A stretch of DNA of 64,000 bases from Buxus sempervirens (lineage: Eukaryota > Streptophyta > Magnoliopsida > Buxales > Buxaceae). The stretch covers positions 39,139,439-39,203,438 of the forward strand of contig OX387191.1 of the NCBI GenBank assembly GCA_947561395.2, given 5' to 3'. How positions within the stretch are numbered: position 1 is the first letter of the stretch; the number at the start of each line of letters is the position of its first letter. This document shows, in pieces, positions 47,076 through 59,344 of the stretch. The translations under genes and the position numbers were made by a program. The notes below the pieces were generated by a model that was given only the letters and a program-made list of their open reading frames with translations, made no database searches and had not been told where the DNA came from.

Positions 47076-48864
47076 TGGTGCCGGGATGATATAACAATAG
47101 AGAACAAGAACAACAGTAACTTGGCCATGGCATTTATATACAAACATTCCTGTTTAAGTTTATGGATCCTTAACTTAAGGGTTCATTATGCAAATTTTCC
47201 TTTCATCAATTCCACATCAAGTATATCATGTGTATAACATCTCAAAGGTAGCCCATGGCCTTTTCCGAGTCAATCGTGGGCCAAGCCCTCTTTCATTTCT
47301 CATGGAATCTGGGCCACTGCCCTCCATATAATTCATCAATAACTGGGCCAACGCCCCTCATATCATGCTAACAACATGTATGGCATGCTAGACAAATGGG
47401 CCAATGCCCAAATATAAATTGCATGCTTACAAAGGTAATCAAATAATAACATATGCATTTTCAACAGAAAACCTTACAATTCATGGCCTACTTGGCAACC
47501 TAAGCCCCAACTCTTTGGATACAAGTGAAAATTGAATTTGGCTTTGGTTTTCTACTCCCAAGGGTCATTTGGAAGGTGGTCCAAGTGGTAGAATTAATTT
47601 ATCCCACTTCTATAAGAATCTGGAACGTAAACTCTCTATAAATCTTATTTTAGGGAAAACGTACCCAAAATCTTTGTTATTTGGAATTTTAAGATAATTC
47701 CAGTTGGTACACTTCCTAGACACCTAAATCCTACTTGTACATTGGTTGGATTCGAATAAAAACAATCCGTAGTTCAATTTGGGCTAAAATCCAAAATTTA
47801 CAAAAATCTGTCTAGGTTGCTCGAAGGTGCGCTCGGCTTACCTGGGAAAATAGCTCTCGGGTTCTAAAATTTTTAAAAAGCACAAGCGGGGCACTCGAAT
47901 TCACGCTCGAGCGGCAATGAGTGGCCTCACCTGCTAACTAATTCCTATGCGGACGCCTGAGAGATCGCTCGAGCGGCTGTTCGGGCGCCCTTGCGATTTC
48001 TCAGGTTCGTGAAAATCCGATTTTTCCTAACTTCTAGGGTTTTTCAAATCTCACTCTTTCCTATAGTTTTTGTTCTTTAAATTGTCTCTAGCATGTGTGG
48101 TTACCTATTTCTTACAAAACCCCCAACAATAATCTCCTCTATTTGCACAAATAAACGAATTTTTATTCAAACCCCCAAAATATACCTATTTCATACGAAA
48201 ATGGGAAAATGAGAAAACTAGGTTAGGGTGGTGTTGCTTACCTCTTTTAAGCAATCAAGCAAGCTTCCTAGCTTCTTTTTCAACCCACGAACAGCACCCT
48301 TGATTCCTTGGTTGCTTGCTCCACGAATCTCCAACCCCAAAACCCCCAAACGAAAATGATAACCTTGATCTCCTTTGTCTTTTTTTTTTTGCAATACTCC
48401 CTTGTATTTCTTGACAAGGAGGTTGTGATGAGGGGAAGTGAATGAGGAGGAGAAGAAGATGAAGAATGGTAGGAGGAGAGGAGAGTGAAGGAAGAGAAGA
48501 TGGGAGAGAAAGGGTGTTTCAATTGTATGGGGCTAAAACCCCCTTTCTTTAACACTTAACCAAAATTCCTCCCACAATGACATTTGGCAAAACTCCCAAG
48601 TTTGCCCTTCTCCCTCATGAAACACCAACAATTACCTTCTTGCCACTCTTTCCACTGCACATGATATTACCAGTTAGACATTCTCTCTCAGATTAATAAG
48701 TTTAGGAATTGCTTAGATAGAAGGGAGGCTTACCTTCATACATTACTGGCGAGCTGGGACTTAGCCACTTGGCTGGCTTCAAGTCTGGGCTTCTCCAACT
48801 TCACCTGCAAAATAAATTACACTATTTAGGGTGTGCTAATGGTATAGAAATCTGGGGTTTCACA

Positions 48865-51502
48865 TTACATTCCACCCTCCTACAAAAGAAATTTCGTCAT
48901 CGAAATTTTACCTCGTGGTTCTCCAAATAAAGTAGGATACTTCTTTCTCATTTTTGCCTCGGTCTCCCATGTAACTTCTTCAACCGTGTGATGTTGCCAT
49001 AAAACCTTCACTAGGGGAATGGTCTTGGTAAGAGTAGTTGCTCGCGCCTATCCAAGATTTGAACCGTACACTCCTCAAATGATGCATCCTCACATGCCTC
49101 AAAAGGCTCTATCTCAATGATGTGGCTAGGGGTCAGGTACATAAAGACAAAGCATGGATACGTGAAACACGTCGTGTACCCGAGCAAGTTGAGATGGTAA
49201 AGCCAATCGATAACTAGTAGAGTTGTAAGTTTGGCCCGGTCCGCCCAAAGCCCGCCCAACCCAGCCCGAATAACAGCCCGATTTAAGAAATAAGTTTAGG
49301 TTTGGGTTTGGGCTGGGCTCAAGATTGAGCACGAAGTTGAGTTCGGGCTGGGCTTGGGCTCACAAGGTACAGCCTGAAAAACCCGAAGTATATATACAAC
49401 TAAAACCCAATACTTTGTCTCCGACAAACCTCCATACGATTTTGTCTCATGCAAAACATAAAACTTTCTCATCTTCTCCCATCTCTCTACCATGGAAGTC
49501 GGAAGACTCGGAAGTCGGAAAGGCCATCTCACAGAAAGAAAGAACTCCATTCAACTCACAGGTGTGATTTCTTACGCTCTTTCTCTCTTTGTTCAAGATT
49601 TCGCCATTGAAACTCTTCAAAATACATCGATTTTTGCTGATCTCTCTTTTTATCGATTAGATTGCAGTCTTTGTGTAAGGTATCACTCTGACTGATAAAT
49701 CCTTTTTGTTTTCTGCTTGATTTTTTATTTTTTCTGATGTTTGATAATATGATCATTAGGAGATTTGGAGAAGTGACCATTAGTTAACAATAGCATTCGA
49801 ACAGTCGTAGATCGATCTTAGCTCCGTTTATGATATCGATTTTTGAAGAATTTTTTCATGATCTTCCCTTCCTTTATCATCTCTATGAGCTTTAGCTCTA
49901 AAACCTCTGCGTTTAAGTTCTTCTCTTTCCAAAAAGGCGTTTAATTTCTTTTTTTGAAATTCTTGGCTTTGGATTGGACTTTGAGGTGCTATTGATGGAA
50001 GAAAAAGTTGGCTATCTAAGCATAATCATGGACTTGAAAACTTGTGCATTTGAAAAGTTTCTCCTCCTTTGGAGCTTTTGAGCATTTGAGAATACTTACA
50101 AATATATTAAATCAACTGCCAGTTGAGGCGGCAAAAGTTAAAATATCAACCTCACTGCCTCATGTCACAAACCTTGCCAATGGGACCCTATCATTTCTTC
50201 TCCAAGTGCATCAAACTGATGTAGATTGCCACTTCCTCTTAATCAACCAAACTCACTTTTGTTCTGTGGGACCAATTACTTTGATTTGTATTGTTTTAAA
50301 TCTTAGCCAGCTAATATTACAATGACAGACAAAAGTAAATAATAACACCACATGATAATATAAAGTGATGTTTCCAGTCTTGATACATTCTTTTATTTTC
50401 TGCAACCTTGGCTGCTTGTTCATATCCACTGAACCTTAACCAGTGTCACCTAATGTACTAAGACTGTTGACAGATTGCCACCATGCCACCATTAATCATG
50501 TTAATCCCATGTTAATCATGCTTTAATTGCTTAACTATTTAGCTCAACTTTTGTCTAAAGTAGAAAAACAAGTTTGGGATGGCCCGAACCCAACCCAAAC
50601 TCAAGAAATAATTTTAGGGTTGGGTTTGGGCTCAAAGAGTTTGGGTTAGGGCCGGCCAAGGAGAGTTTGGGTTCACTAATTTTAGTTAGGGTTGAGCCTG
50701 AACTCATTGAAACCCAGCGCATCCCGCCCTCTTACAGCTCTATCGATAAGCCATGGGTTCTACTGTCTCCAGTATTTGAAATGGACCTATATATCTGTGA
50801 GACAGCTTTCCTCTCTTGCTGAACCTCACAACACCACAATAAGGTGATACTTTTAAAAACACTTGGTTCCTAACCTCAAATTTCAGATCTCATTTTCTTG
50901 TATCTGCGTAGCTCTTTTGACGACTTTGAGCAGTTTGTAGACGTTTCTTAATCAAATTAACATTGTCTACACTATCTTGAATGACCTATGGTCCCAAATA
51001 CTGCCTTTCTCCTACCTCTTCCCAACATAATTGGGATCTGCAAACTCTACCATATAAGGCTTCATAAGGAGCCATCTTGATGCTTGCTTGGTAGCTATTA
51101 TTGTATGAAAATTCCACTAGAGCTATGTGCTTGCTCCAACTACCTCCAAAATCTAAAACACAACATCTGAGCATATCTTCTAAAGTCTGGATGGTACCCT
51201 CGGATTGCCCATTAGTCTGTGGATGGAAGTTGGTACTAAATTTCAGCTAGGTACCCAATGCTTCCTGAAGATTTCCCCAAAATTTTGAAGTGAAACGAGG
51301 ATCGCAATTAGAAACAATAGACACCGGCACACCATGTAATCTGACGATCTCTCGGATATATAAGTCCACTAGTAAATTCAATGGTTGAAACTCTTGAATG
51401 GGTAGAAAGTGGGCTGACTTGGTCAATCTATCTACAATGACCCAAATAGTATCCTGATGTTTCACAGTCTTAGGCAATTTTGTGACAAAATCCATGGATA
51501 TG
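48865..51502 (-). other. Gypsy integrase and C-terminal region (fragment)
   Basis: Part of the Gypsy remnant. Read from 51,502 leftward: integrase core with [21 protein letters not shown] and DPRFTSKFW; then NNSYQ.SIKMAPYEALYGR; the GKLSHRYIGPFQILE-type linker near 50,800; the hAT insertion; LALPSQLARVHDVFHVSML; and a chromodomain-like end before the purine tract. These motifs and their order are those of Gypsy chromoviruses, probably the Tekay/Del group given the very long LTR. It is a fossil with several breaks. Confidence 0.85.
49214..50741. mobile_element. hAT element without transposase, in Gypsy pol
   Basis: Perfect 8-bp duplication ATCGATAA (49,206-49,213; 50,742-50,749). The ends are CTAGTAGAGTTGTAAG (left) and the inverse of AGAGCTGTAAGAGGG (right), so the inner repeat AGAG(T/C)TGTAAG is shared and the left end has about five extra bases. 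Length is 1528 bp. Both ends are rich in GGGCTGGGC/GCCCAACCC-like blocks. The interior has a short frame and AT-rich sequence but no recognisable hAT transposase, so it is non-autonomous. Confidence 0.9.
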
Positions 51503-53091
51503 TGTGAAACCCGGGATTTCAAATATCACTAGCACACTCTAAACAATAAACTTGTTGTGTAGGTGAAGTTGGAGAAGCCCAAGCTTGCAGCTAGTCAAAG
51601 TGGCTAAGCCCCGGCTCCTCAGTAGCCTATGAAAGTGAGCAACCTCTAGTTGTTGAATAAGATTTGATATTAAGTGAGAAAAATGGCTAAGTGTTGTTAT
51701 TGTGCAATATAGGAGGAGAGATGGGCAAAATTGTAATTCTTTTGTTATGGGAGTTGTTTAAGTGAAGAAAAAAAAAGAGCCCATTCGACCAAAGCACACC
51801 CGACCCCTATCTCTCCCTTTTTCTCTTCTTCACTCTCCTTCTTCTCTCCCACTCTCAAATCTTCATCTCCTTCTCTTCTCATTATTTCCCCATCTCATTT
51901 CCTCCCCCTTTATTAAAGCCCACTTGAGCAACCCTTGCAAGAAGAGGAGATTTTCGTTTGGTGAGCCTTGGTGGAGATTTGTGGAGAAAACATCCAAGAG
52001 GAAGCAAGAGTGATGTTCGTGGCTTGGAATAGGAGCTAGAAGGTTTGCTTAATCGGTTGCAAGAGGTAAGCAACACCACCCTCACCTATATTGTAAATTT
52101 CGGCCATTTTCGTATGTAAGTGTGAAAGTTAGGGTTTGAGATGTGATTTCGTCTATTCATGCAAATACGAGAGATTTCTTATAGGGGTTTTGTAGGGAAT
52201 AGATAACCACATATGTTAGGAGCAATTTAGAGCCCAAAGACACAAAAAACAAGTGAGATTTGAGAAAACCTAGAAATCCCAAAAATTCGGATTTCGCGAA
52301 TTGTCGAGAAGCTCAGTTGCCTGAATCACTGCTTGAGCGCGGTATCGGGCGGCCTTTTTAGGAAATGATTTAAAGCTTGGCCGCTCAAGCGACCCGCATT
52401 GTAAAACGCTGGATTTTCCTAAAAATAAAATAAATTAAATAAGCCTAAATATATAGAGAAGTTAAGATTTAATTTAGGTATTGGAGGAATAACAATATAA
52501 TCCAAGAGATATTAGTAGTTAAATGAATAAATAATAATTTTGAGTAATTAGGAAATTAAATAGTAACTCCAAATTAATAAGAAAAAGAAAAAGGATGATT
52601 TAGATAAATTGGGAGAGTAACTAAAATATGAATGTTGGAGAAGATAGATATTAATCCAAGTGCATTATATGATTAAGATTGATGTGATGAATAAAGAGGA
52701 GAATTTTTGGAAAAAGATTCAAAGGTTAAATATGGAATTTCAAGGAAAGGGTATTTTAGTTATTTTCCAATTAGCCAAATTAATATATTGGGTAATTAAA
52801 TAATTTTTAGACTTGAAATATTTAGCTAGACTTAATTTGGGTTAGGTTTGAATTTAAATAGCAAATTATGGCTTAAAAGTAGGAGAAAGGGTATATTGGT
52901 GATTATGGTTGATAAGGAGCCTTAAATTTGAGGACAAGAGGAGCTTTGGGGTGTTTTATTAATATTTTAAAATAAGAAATTAAATTAGCACGAAAATAAA
53001 TTAAATTAAGACCTTCTTTTGTATGAGATACTTAAAAGAGGAATTAAAAGGAGGGTTAAGATAGGAAGGTTTTCAATTAGGAGTAGGAATC

Positions 53092-53352
53092 TATTGGCAA
53101 TGATGGCTCATATTCTAGGTCCAACGAGTTGGATGCGCGGTGAACAATGGGGTTGGGGTACGGTAAAGGGTATTTTTGGGTTTTCAAAAATACCGGGTTT
53201 AGGGTTGTATATATACTGTTGTAACCCTAATCGTTTCATATAGTGGAAATTCTTTTCCGTGAACAGTGGACGTAGGCACAACGCCGAACCAATTTAATCT
53301 GTGTCTTCTTCCTCGTTTTTTTCTTTACTGTTTTGTTGCACGATTTTCAACA
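53092..53352 (+). mobile_element. Solo LTR of a Copia element
   Basis: 261 bp. Starts TATTGGCAATG (an aged TGTTGG) and ends GATTTTCAACA, with perfect duplication GAATC (53,087-53,091; 53,353-53,357). It has a TATATATA box at 53,208-53,215 and a CTGTTTTGTTGCACGATTTT-like end typical of short plant Copia LTRs. Unrelated to the young Copia at 12,871. Confidence 0.85.
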
Positions 53353-54686
53353 GAATCCTATTTAGAAGGACTCCTAAACCTATTGGGATTTCTAATTAAG
53401 AGAGCTTATAAAAGGGAAGGCCTAGGGAAGGTTTAGGGTTTGGAAAGTAAGCTAAAATAAGAGGGAAGAGAGAAGAAATTCGTGCTTGGGCTTGGAGAAA
53501 AATAAGGGGAAGAAGAGAATGAGAGAAAAGAGAAGGAAGAAAGAAAAGAGAGGTGCTGCAGAGGTCCGACCAACAGACTTTGAACAATGATCCCCGAAGA
53601 TCTAGTCGTTGGATCATAATGAAATTGTGAGGTTATAATCTATACATGAGATACTTTAATTTGAACGGTGGAGATTGGATTTAGAGGAGTCTAAGGTGGT
53701 TCGAACTAACCCAGAAGTTGGTGGAAAATCAGATTTAGAAAGAAAAAGGAGTTGTAGAGGTGGCTGACTAGCTAACTTCAAACGACGAGATAGGAAGATC
53801 CAACCGTTGTAATGGGCTAACATTTTAGGGTTTTAATCTACTCATAGAGGACTTCAAACTGAACAGTGGAGATTTGAATTGGAGAAGTCTAGAGGGGTGC
53901 GATTGAGATCATAAAATGGGCATAGAAGGGTTTTCTACAAATTTGGGTTCATTAAAAAGGCAAGTAGCAAACACTTAGAAAACTGGAGGAATTGCATGAT
54001 TTAGATATATTATGAGATGATTTAGAAACAAACCATGTTCATTTAGACAAGGATTTTCATAGGTGTTATGTGTTTGTGTGGGGTTTTCTCTAGAACTGTT
54101 AAAGTATGATGATTAGTTTTGATACGATTTTATTTGTAAACAAAGTTTTATTTTGTTTAAGTTGTTCTAACATGTTTATAAAGTGTTTTAGAATGATTTA
54201 GAATGGATTTGATGCATTGGATATTGAGTTGTGGAATTTTTATTGAATTTCGTAAAGTTGCGGATTTTTAACGTATCGGGGCGCCTGAGCAGTCGTTCGA
54301 GCGCCCTATGTGATTATTCAAAACCCGAGAGCTATTTTCACATATTGAATTGTCGCCTGAACAGTCGCTCGAGTGACCCATCGAGTGACCAACCCTGAAA
54401 CGACCAAATTGTTAGGTCGTTCGAGCGCCCTACTGCTGCTCGAGTGCCCTGTCAGTCAGATTTTGAAAATTGGCCTTTCAGCCTAGTTTTCAACTACGGA
54501 ATTGTTTTTATCCATTTTAACCTATGTACCAGCAAGTTTAGGGTATTTAAAGATTGTTTGCACTGGCGGTTGTTTAAAATTCATTTTTATAACAAATTTG
54601 GGTAGATTTTGCCAAAAAGGCTTTTCCACTTAATACCTTTGTTCCAAATAATTCTATTCTTAACCAAACTTGATTTTAAGAGGTCC

Positions 54687-57179
54687 TGTAACGCCCCGGG
54701 TCCAGGTTTACTTAACCACATAAACCCAAATCTGGTTCGTTAGGGAAAATGACCCAAAACACTATTCCAGACTTAAAAAATTTCATTTATTATATCAGAG
54801 TGCGGAAATAAAAACATCTTTCAGAAAGCGCGGAATTTAACTACCAAAATAATCCTTTTATATTTCATCCATGAAGTCTAGAAAGGGTTCAACTAATTAA
54901 CATAAATAACATCCACCAAGAGTGTGGAATAAAGACACTAATCATTCTTCAAATAATCATCAAACTCCTCAATCAAAAATACTAAAAATAATCCCTAAGA
55001 AAATAAATCTAAATGTTTCTCCTTGTTCTTTTGGACATACACAGGAATGAAATAATCTTCTTCCTGATAATCATAGTATTCCCTCGGTGGCTCTACCCCA
55101 GCAACGTCCTCTCCAGGAATATCTGAAAACAAAACCGATAAAACAATAATGTGAGAAACAACATCCCAGTAAGCAGTCATGCAAATAGTTGACCACAATA
55201 AAATAAGCAACGCTTAATTAGAATAATCACAATAAGATTCAAGACAACAATGAAATACAATTTGTCCACCTCATGGGACTCATGAAATAGTATACCAGAA
55301 AAAAAGAGTAGACATGTGCCAGTATGCTTCCTAACCGAATTACGATAGACCAGCCGCCTTGCAGTCTGGCTATTCAACAGCAACGGAAGAACCCAACCAT
55401 GAGTTAGCATGTACGGCCCAACCAATCTAGGAGTGGGTAACGTAGCGACCGACCAATCTAGGAGCGGTACCATTCTCGAGATGATGGAATGCCTCAGACA
55501 TAGAATTCAAACCCCTCTAATTAACATTTCACTTACTAGCTATTCTATTGATCCATATAACTGCTAAGCTCACTCAACAGTGAGAAAAAACAACCAGGGT
55601 AATGGACATACTTCTCAATAACGCCCACCAAAATACAAAACCATATCTGTAACCAAATCTGCCCACGCGGGATACAATAAATCAGGCACAAGCCTTGTCA
55701 CACCAGTGACCCAAAACCAAAACAGAATGCACCAAGTCATATGTCCAAAACTCTAGATTTCAACGGGCCAATATGTCCCGAATGTATATCGACTCTATTG
55801 ATGCACACAATACCTTCATATCACCCAAATACATGTGTATGAACTCACAAAACCAACCTTGGTTAAAAGTAAAATCTTTTGGAACAATAGAATCAAGTAA
55901 AAGTGCCTCTTTAGAAACATCTACCCAAAATCTTTATAAAATTGAATTTTAAACATCCGCTAATGCAAACACTTCTTAAATACCCTAATCTTGATGGTAC
56001 AAAGGTTAAAATTGTATAGAACCACTTCCTTAGTAAAAACTAGGTTGAAAAGTCAAGTTTTCCCAAAATCTGACATACTGTTGCTTGAGCGGCCAAGGGC
56101 GCTCGATCGGCCTTACAAAACAGGTTAATTCAGGGTAGGTCACTCGAGAGGTTGCTCGAGCGACTGTTCTAGCGACTGTTCAATTTGGGTAAAATTGCTC
56201 TCGGGTTTTGAATATATACATAGGGCGCTCGAGCGACTGCTCAGGCGGCCCGATACGTGAAAAATCCGTAACTTTGCGAAATTCCATAAAAATTCCACAA
56301 TTCAATATTCAATGCATCAAAACCATTTTAAATCATTCTAAAATACTTTATAAACATACTAGAATAATTCCAAACAAATAAAACATCATAAATAATAAAA
56401 ACAACGCATCAAAACACTGAATAACCATGAATATCGTCTAAACACGAATTTGGATTTTATGCAAGCGTCAAGGGACTATTTACCTGGTTTAGGTACTTAA
56501 ACCTTATCTAAAAGCAACGAAATATCACTCCTAAGGTTTACCAAACAATCCCGACAAGCCTTGATCACGTCTTGGTTCAAAAATCACACTTTTAAGACTC
56601 TTGAACATACGAAAATCTCCAGAACAGAACTTATATCTATATGGCTCTTACCTGAGTTCTCTATGCATGAAAATACTCCTCCTTCTTCTCTAAGACGGCT
56701 CCTACAGTTGCTTTAGGGTTAGGTTTGATCATAAGGCAACTGGGAGTAGGATAGAGGAAATAAGAAGGAAACGCACAGCTGATTCTAATTTGAGTTTTTA
56801 AATTCTACGTGCATAACCACTCCATGCACAACTAGGTTATTTTATTAATTAAGGTCTTTTATTCAATTGCCCCTTCTTCATTAAATCCATTGCAACCAAA
56901 CCTTCTTAAACCAACTCAATCATTGGGTCAACCCACTATCATTGGGTTCGACCAACCCCTTGTATTCTATTTGTTTATAATCCAATTAATTCTTACTAAT
57001 AATATAATAGCACAATAATTATTATAGTAAAATTATATTTGGTCAATAATCAGGAGCTCACCTTATATAAGCTCTCCTATCATCCCTTGTTCATCTTGAA
57101 CTCCTCAGGGTTGAACCGAAATTTCATCTCCTGCATATTATTAACCAATTAGACTATTTACTAAAATCTGGGATTTACA
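54687..57179 (-). mobile_element. Solo LTR, family 2a, minus orientation
   Basis: On the plus strand it runs TGTAACGCCCC to CTGGGATTTACA, with perfect duplication GGTCC (54,682-54,686; 57,180-57,184); 2493 bp, uninterrupted. The sense strand has a CCAG|GTAAAT donor-like site near 56,485, GCTCGAGCGCC-type hairpins near 56,230-56,090, a two-unit hairpin array (55,417-55,468) and a TTTTCAG acceptor-like end near 55,122. It resembles its host LTR, inserted in the opposite sense, giving a large inverted arrangement. Confidence 0.93.
55417..55468 (-). repeat. Hairpin pair with identical 13-nt loop
   Basis: Plus-strand reading: CCCA / TGGG (55,417-55,437) and ACCG / CGGT (55,448-55,468), both around ACCAATCTAGGAG. 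Stems differ, loops are identical. Confidence 0.72.
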
Positions 57180-57381
57180 GGTCCTACACCTGTATTTGGA
57201 CTATCTGGACATGTTTTGAGTGCCAAATGATTTTATATACACCCGGATTATTTTGCCCATTGAAACCATGATTTTGAGATATGTGTTGGACTCCAATTGT
57301 GTGGGTTTTTGGGTCACAGTGGTGACAAGGCAGGTGTTTGGTTTATTGTTTCCGCAGGGCGGATTTGGTTATTGGTGTTTA

Positions 57382-57820
57382 TATCCTCAGTCCGTGTATT
57401 CGGCGGGATACTTCCTCAATCTGTGTATTCGGTGGGAAGCTGGTTACTTTTGTTTATATTCTCAGTCCGTGTATTCGGCGGGATACTTCCTCAATCCGTG
57501 TACTCGGTGGGAAGCTGGTTACTTTTATTTATCCTCAGTTCGTGTACTCGGCGGGATACTTCCTCAATTCGTGTACTCGATGGGAAGCTGGTTACTTTTG
57601 ATTATCCTCAGTCCGTGTACTTGGCGGGATACTTCCTCAATCCGTGTATTCGGTGGGAAGCTGGTTACTTTTATTTATCCTCAGTCTGTGTACTCGGAGA
57701 GATACTTCTCAATCCGTGTACTTGGTGGGAAACTAGTTACTTTTGGTTATCCTTAGTCCGTGTACTCGGCGGGATACTTCCTCAATCCGTGTACTCGGTG
57801 GGAAGTTGGTTACTTGTTAT
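57382..57820 (+). repeat. 73-bp tandem repeat, six units, each with two hairpins
   Basis: Units start near 57,382, 57,457, 57,530, 57,603, 57,676 and 57,748. Each unit holds hairpin A (TATCC / GGATA outer, CCG / CGG inner, apex TGTA(T/C)T, inner bulge TCAGT) and hairpin B (CTTCC / GGAAG outer, CCG / CGG inner, same apex, bulge TCAAT). The linker is CTGGTTACTTTT. The three long overlapping plus-strand frames (up to 178 residues) are translations of this repeat and are not credible proteins. It lies at the array position of this family 2a LTR. Confidence 0.9.
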
Positions 57821-59204
57821 TTGATTTACTTCTTCAGTTCGTGTACTCGGCGGGAAGCTTGTTGTTTTGTGGTTGGTGCCTTTTATCCTTAGTCCGTGTA
57901 TTTGGCAGGATACTTCTTGGTGGTAGTGATTACCTTTCATTGTGTGATGTTACAGGGTGGTATACTGTTTGCCGTGATTTCTATATTATCGTTTTTCTAG
58001 TTGTTGCTTTGGTTTAATCGTACACCTTATGACTTATGTTTATGAAAATTATGGATTGATTTCATGCATGCACCTTGCTACTTGTTGAGATTTATTCTCA
58101 CTCCAGTTTTCCCCAATTTTTCAGGTAATCTTGGCGAGGATGACAAGTATTGGGCTAGTATGCAAAAGGGGTAGCCAGTTTAGTTGTAGTCTAGTTTCAT
58201 GAGCTTAAGGAAATTGTAAAGGTTAAAGATTAATTGTTAATGAATATTATTTTAGGTTTCTGCATATAACTCTGATGATGTAATTAATAAAGGTTTTAAT
58301 TTGATATGGATTTTAGTTGCTTTTGTTACTTATTATAACACTTCGGGTCCGGAAAAATTTGACTCGGAACCGGGGCATTACATGCATGAACCAGAAGAAC
58401 TCGAGAGCTGTTTTATACCCGCTAGAAGCATACTTGAGCGCCTTGTCCAGATTTTCCAAAGATGTGATTTTTTAGCCCAGATCAAACTACCAATTGTTTT
58501 TATTCAAATCCAGCCTATGTATAAGTAAGAGTTAGGTGTCTAGGAAGTGTTTCAACTGGAAGTATCTCAAAATTTCAAATAACAAGGATTTTGGGTACGT
58601 TTTACCAAAGAAGGTCTTATAGAGAGTTTTTTGTCCTAGATTCTTATAGGAGTAGGATGATTTGATTCCGTCACTTTGAGCACCTCCCAAATGACCCTTG
58701 GAAGTCGTAATTAAGAACCAAAACCAAGTTGCACGAATTTCCAAAGATTTAAGGCATAGGTTGCCCAAGTGAGCCATGAGCTGCAAAGATTATTGTTTAA
58801 ACTGTATTTTGATATTTTTGAGAATCTTGTATGCATGCAATATATATTTAGGGCATTGGCCCACTTGTTTAGCATGCCATGGATATTGATACATTGAATG
58901 AAAGGGCAGTGGCCCATTGATACTAATATATTGAATGGAGGGCAGTGGCCTAGAATCCATGAGAATTGAAAGAGGGCTTGGCTTAAGATTGACTCGGGTA
59001 AGGCCATGGGCTACCCTTGAGCATTTTCCATGCAAGTGTGCATGTTGTATTGTTATCAAACTTGATGAATGGACACACCAGCATAATAAACCCTTAAGAT
59101 ATGGATCCATAAACTTAAACAGGATTGTTTGTATAAAAATGCCTTGACCAAGTTATTGTTGTTCTTGTTACCATTGCTATATCATTCTAGCACCAGCAAC
59201 ATCA

Positions 59205-59325
59205 GTGGCCGATGTCCGTTTGCTACGGGTAATCAGCAATGGATACCTATACGTCAAGGGTAATCGGTGTATTAAATGCCTACGTCAAGGGTAATCGGCG
59301 TAGATGCATAGCCACCTTGTGGAAT
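59205..59325 (+). repeat. Hairpin array of the second family 2b LTR
   Basis: CTACG / CGTAG around TCAAGGGTAATCGG (59,279-59,302). ATACG / TGTAT (one G-U) around the same 14 bases (59,249-59,272). TTGC / GCAA around TACGGGTAATCA (59,220-59,239). GCCACC / GGTGAAGC around TTGTGGAATC (59,311-59,334). Stem sequences differ, loops are shared. Confidence 0.8.
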
Positions 59326-59344
59326 CGGTGAAGCTAGATGAGAT

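Larger units (their letters stand above)
32153..51502 (-). mobile_element. Gypsy (chromovirus-like) element: 3' LTR plus C-terminal pol, heavily invaded
   Basis: Minus-strand Gypsy remnant. The 3' LTR (family 2b, about 2.58 kb net) is 32,153-32,157 + 43,384-44,019 + 46,927-48,864. It starts TGTGAAACCCC at 48,864 (minus) and ends GGTCGTG(A/G)CA at 32,153. The purine tract GGAGGGTGGAATGTAA abuts it at 48,865-48,880. Internal sequence follows to 51,502: a C-terminal region with chromodomain-like LWQHHTVEEVTWETE (about 48,960), then integrase (50,760-51,502) with [12 protein letters not shown]. Insertions: LTR 2a at 32,158-43,383, LTR 2a at 44,020-46,921 and a hAT at 49,214-50,741. At 51,503 a family 2b LTR in the opposite orientation cuts the integrase. 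Reverse transcriptase and the 5' LTR are not in the window. The element is broken in several places and old relative to its guests. Confidence 0.8.
52400..58382 (+). mobile_element. LTR, family 2a, with two nested LTRs
   Basis: Starts TGTAAAACGCT and ends ACCGGGGCATTACA. The duplication is CGCAT (52,395-52,399) versus TGCAT (58,383-58,387), with one CpG-type transition. Nested inside are a Copia LTR (53,092-53,352) and a minus 2a LTR (54,687-57,179), so net length is about 3.2 kb. TATAAAAG is at 53,407-53,414. An AAG|GCAAGT donor-like site is at 53,959. There are GCTCGAGCGCC-type hairpins at 54,285-54,455, a 73-bp hairpin repeat at 57,382-57,820 and an acceptor-like TTTTTCAG ending at 58,124. 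A leader segment is imperfectly duplicated (53,550-53,710 and 53,755-53,915). Confidence 0.87.

Noticed and set aside
48864-51503. Two family 2b LTRs in inverted order flanking Gypsy pol, as if one element with inverted LTRs
   Set aside because: The left LTR joins the purine tract correctly, but the right one starts inside integrase sequence, so it is a separate later insertion.
57220-57824. Overlapping plus-strand frames of 175-178 residues
   Set aside because: They are three-frame translations of the 73-bp hairpin repeat in an LTR, with no start context or family match.
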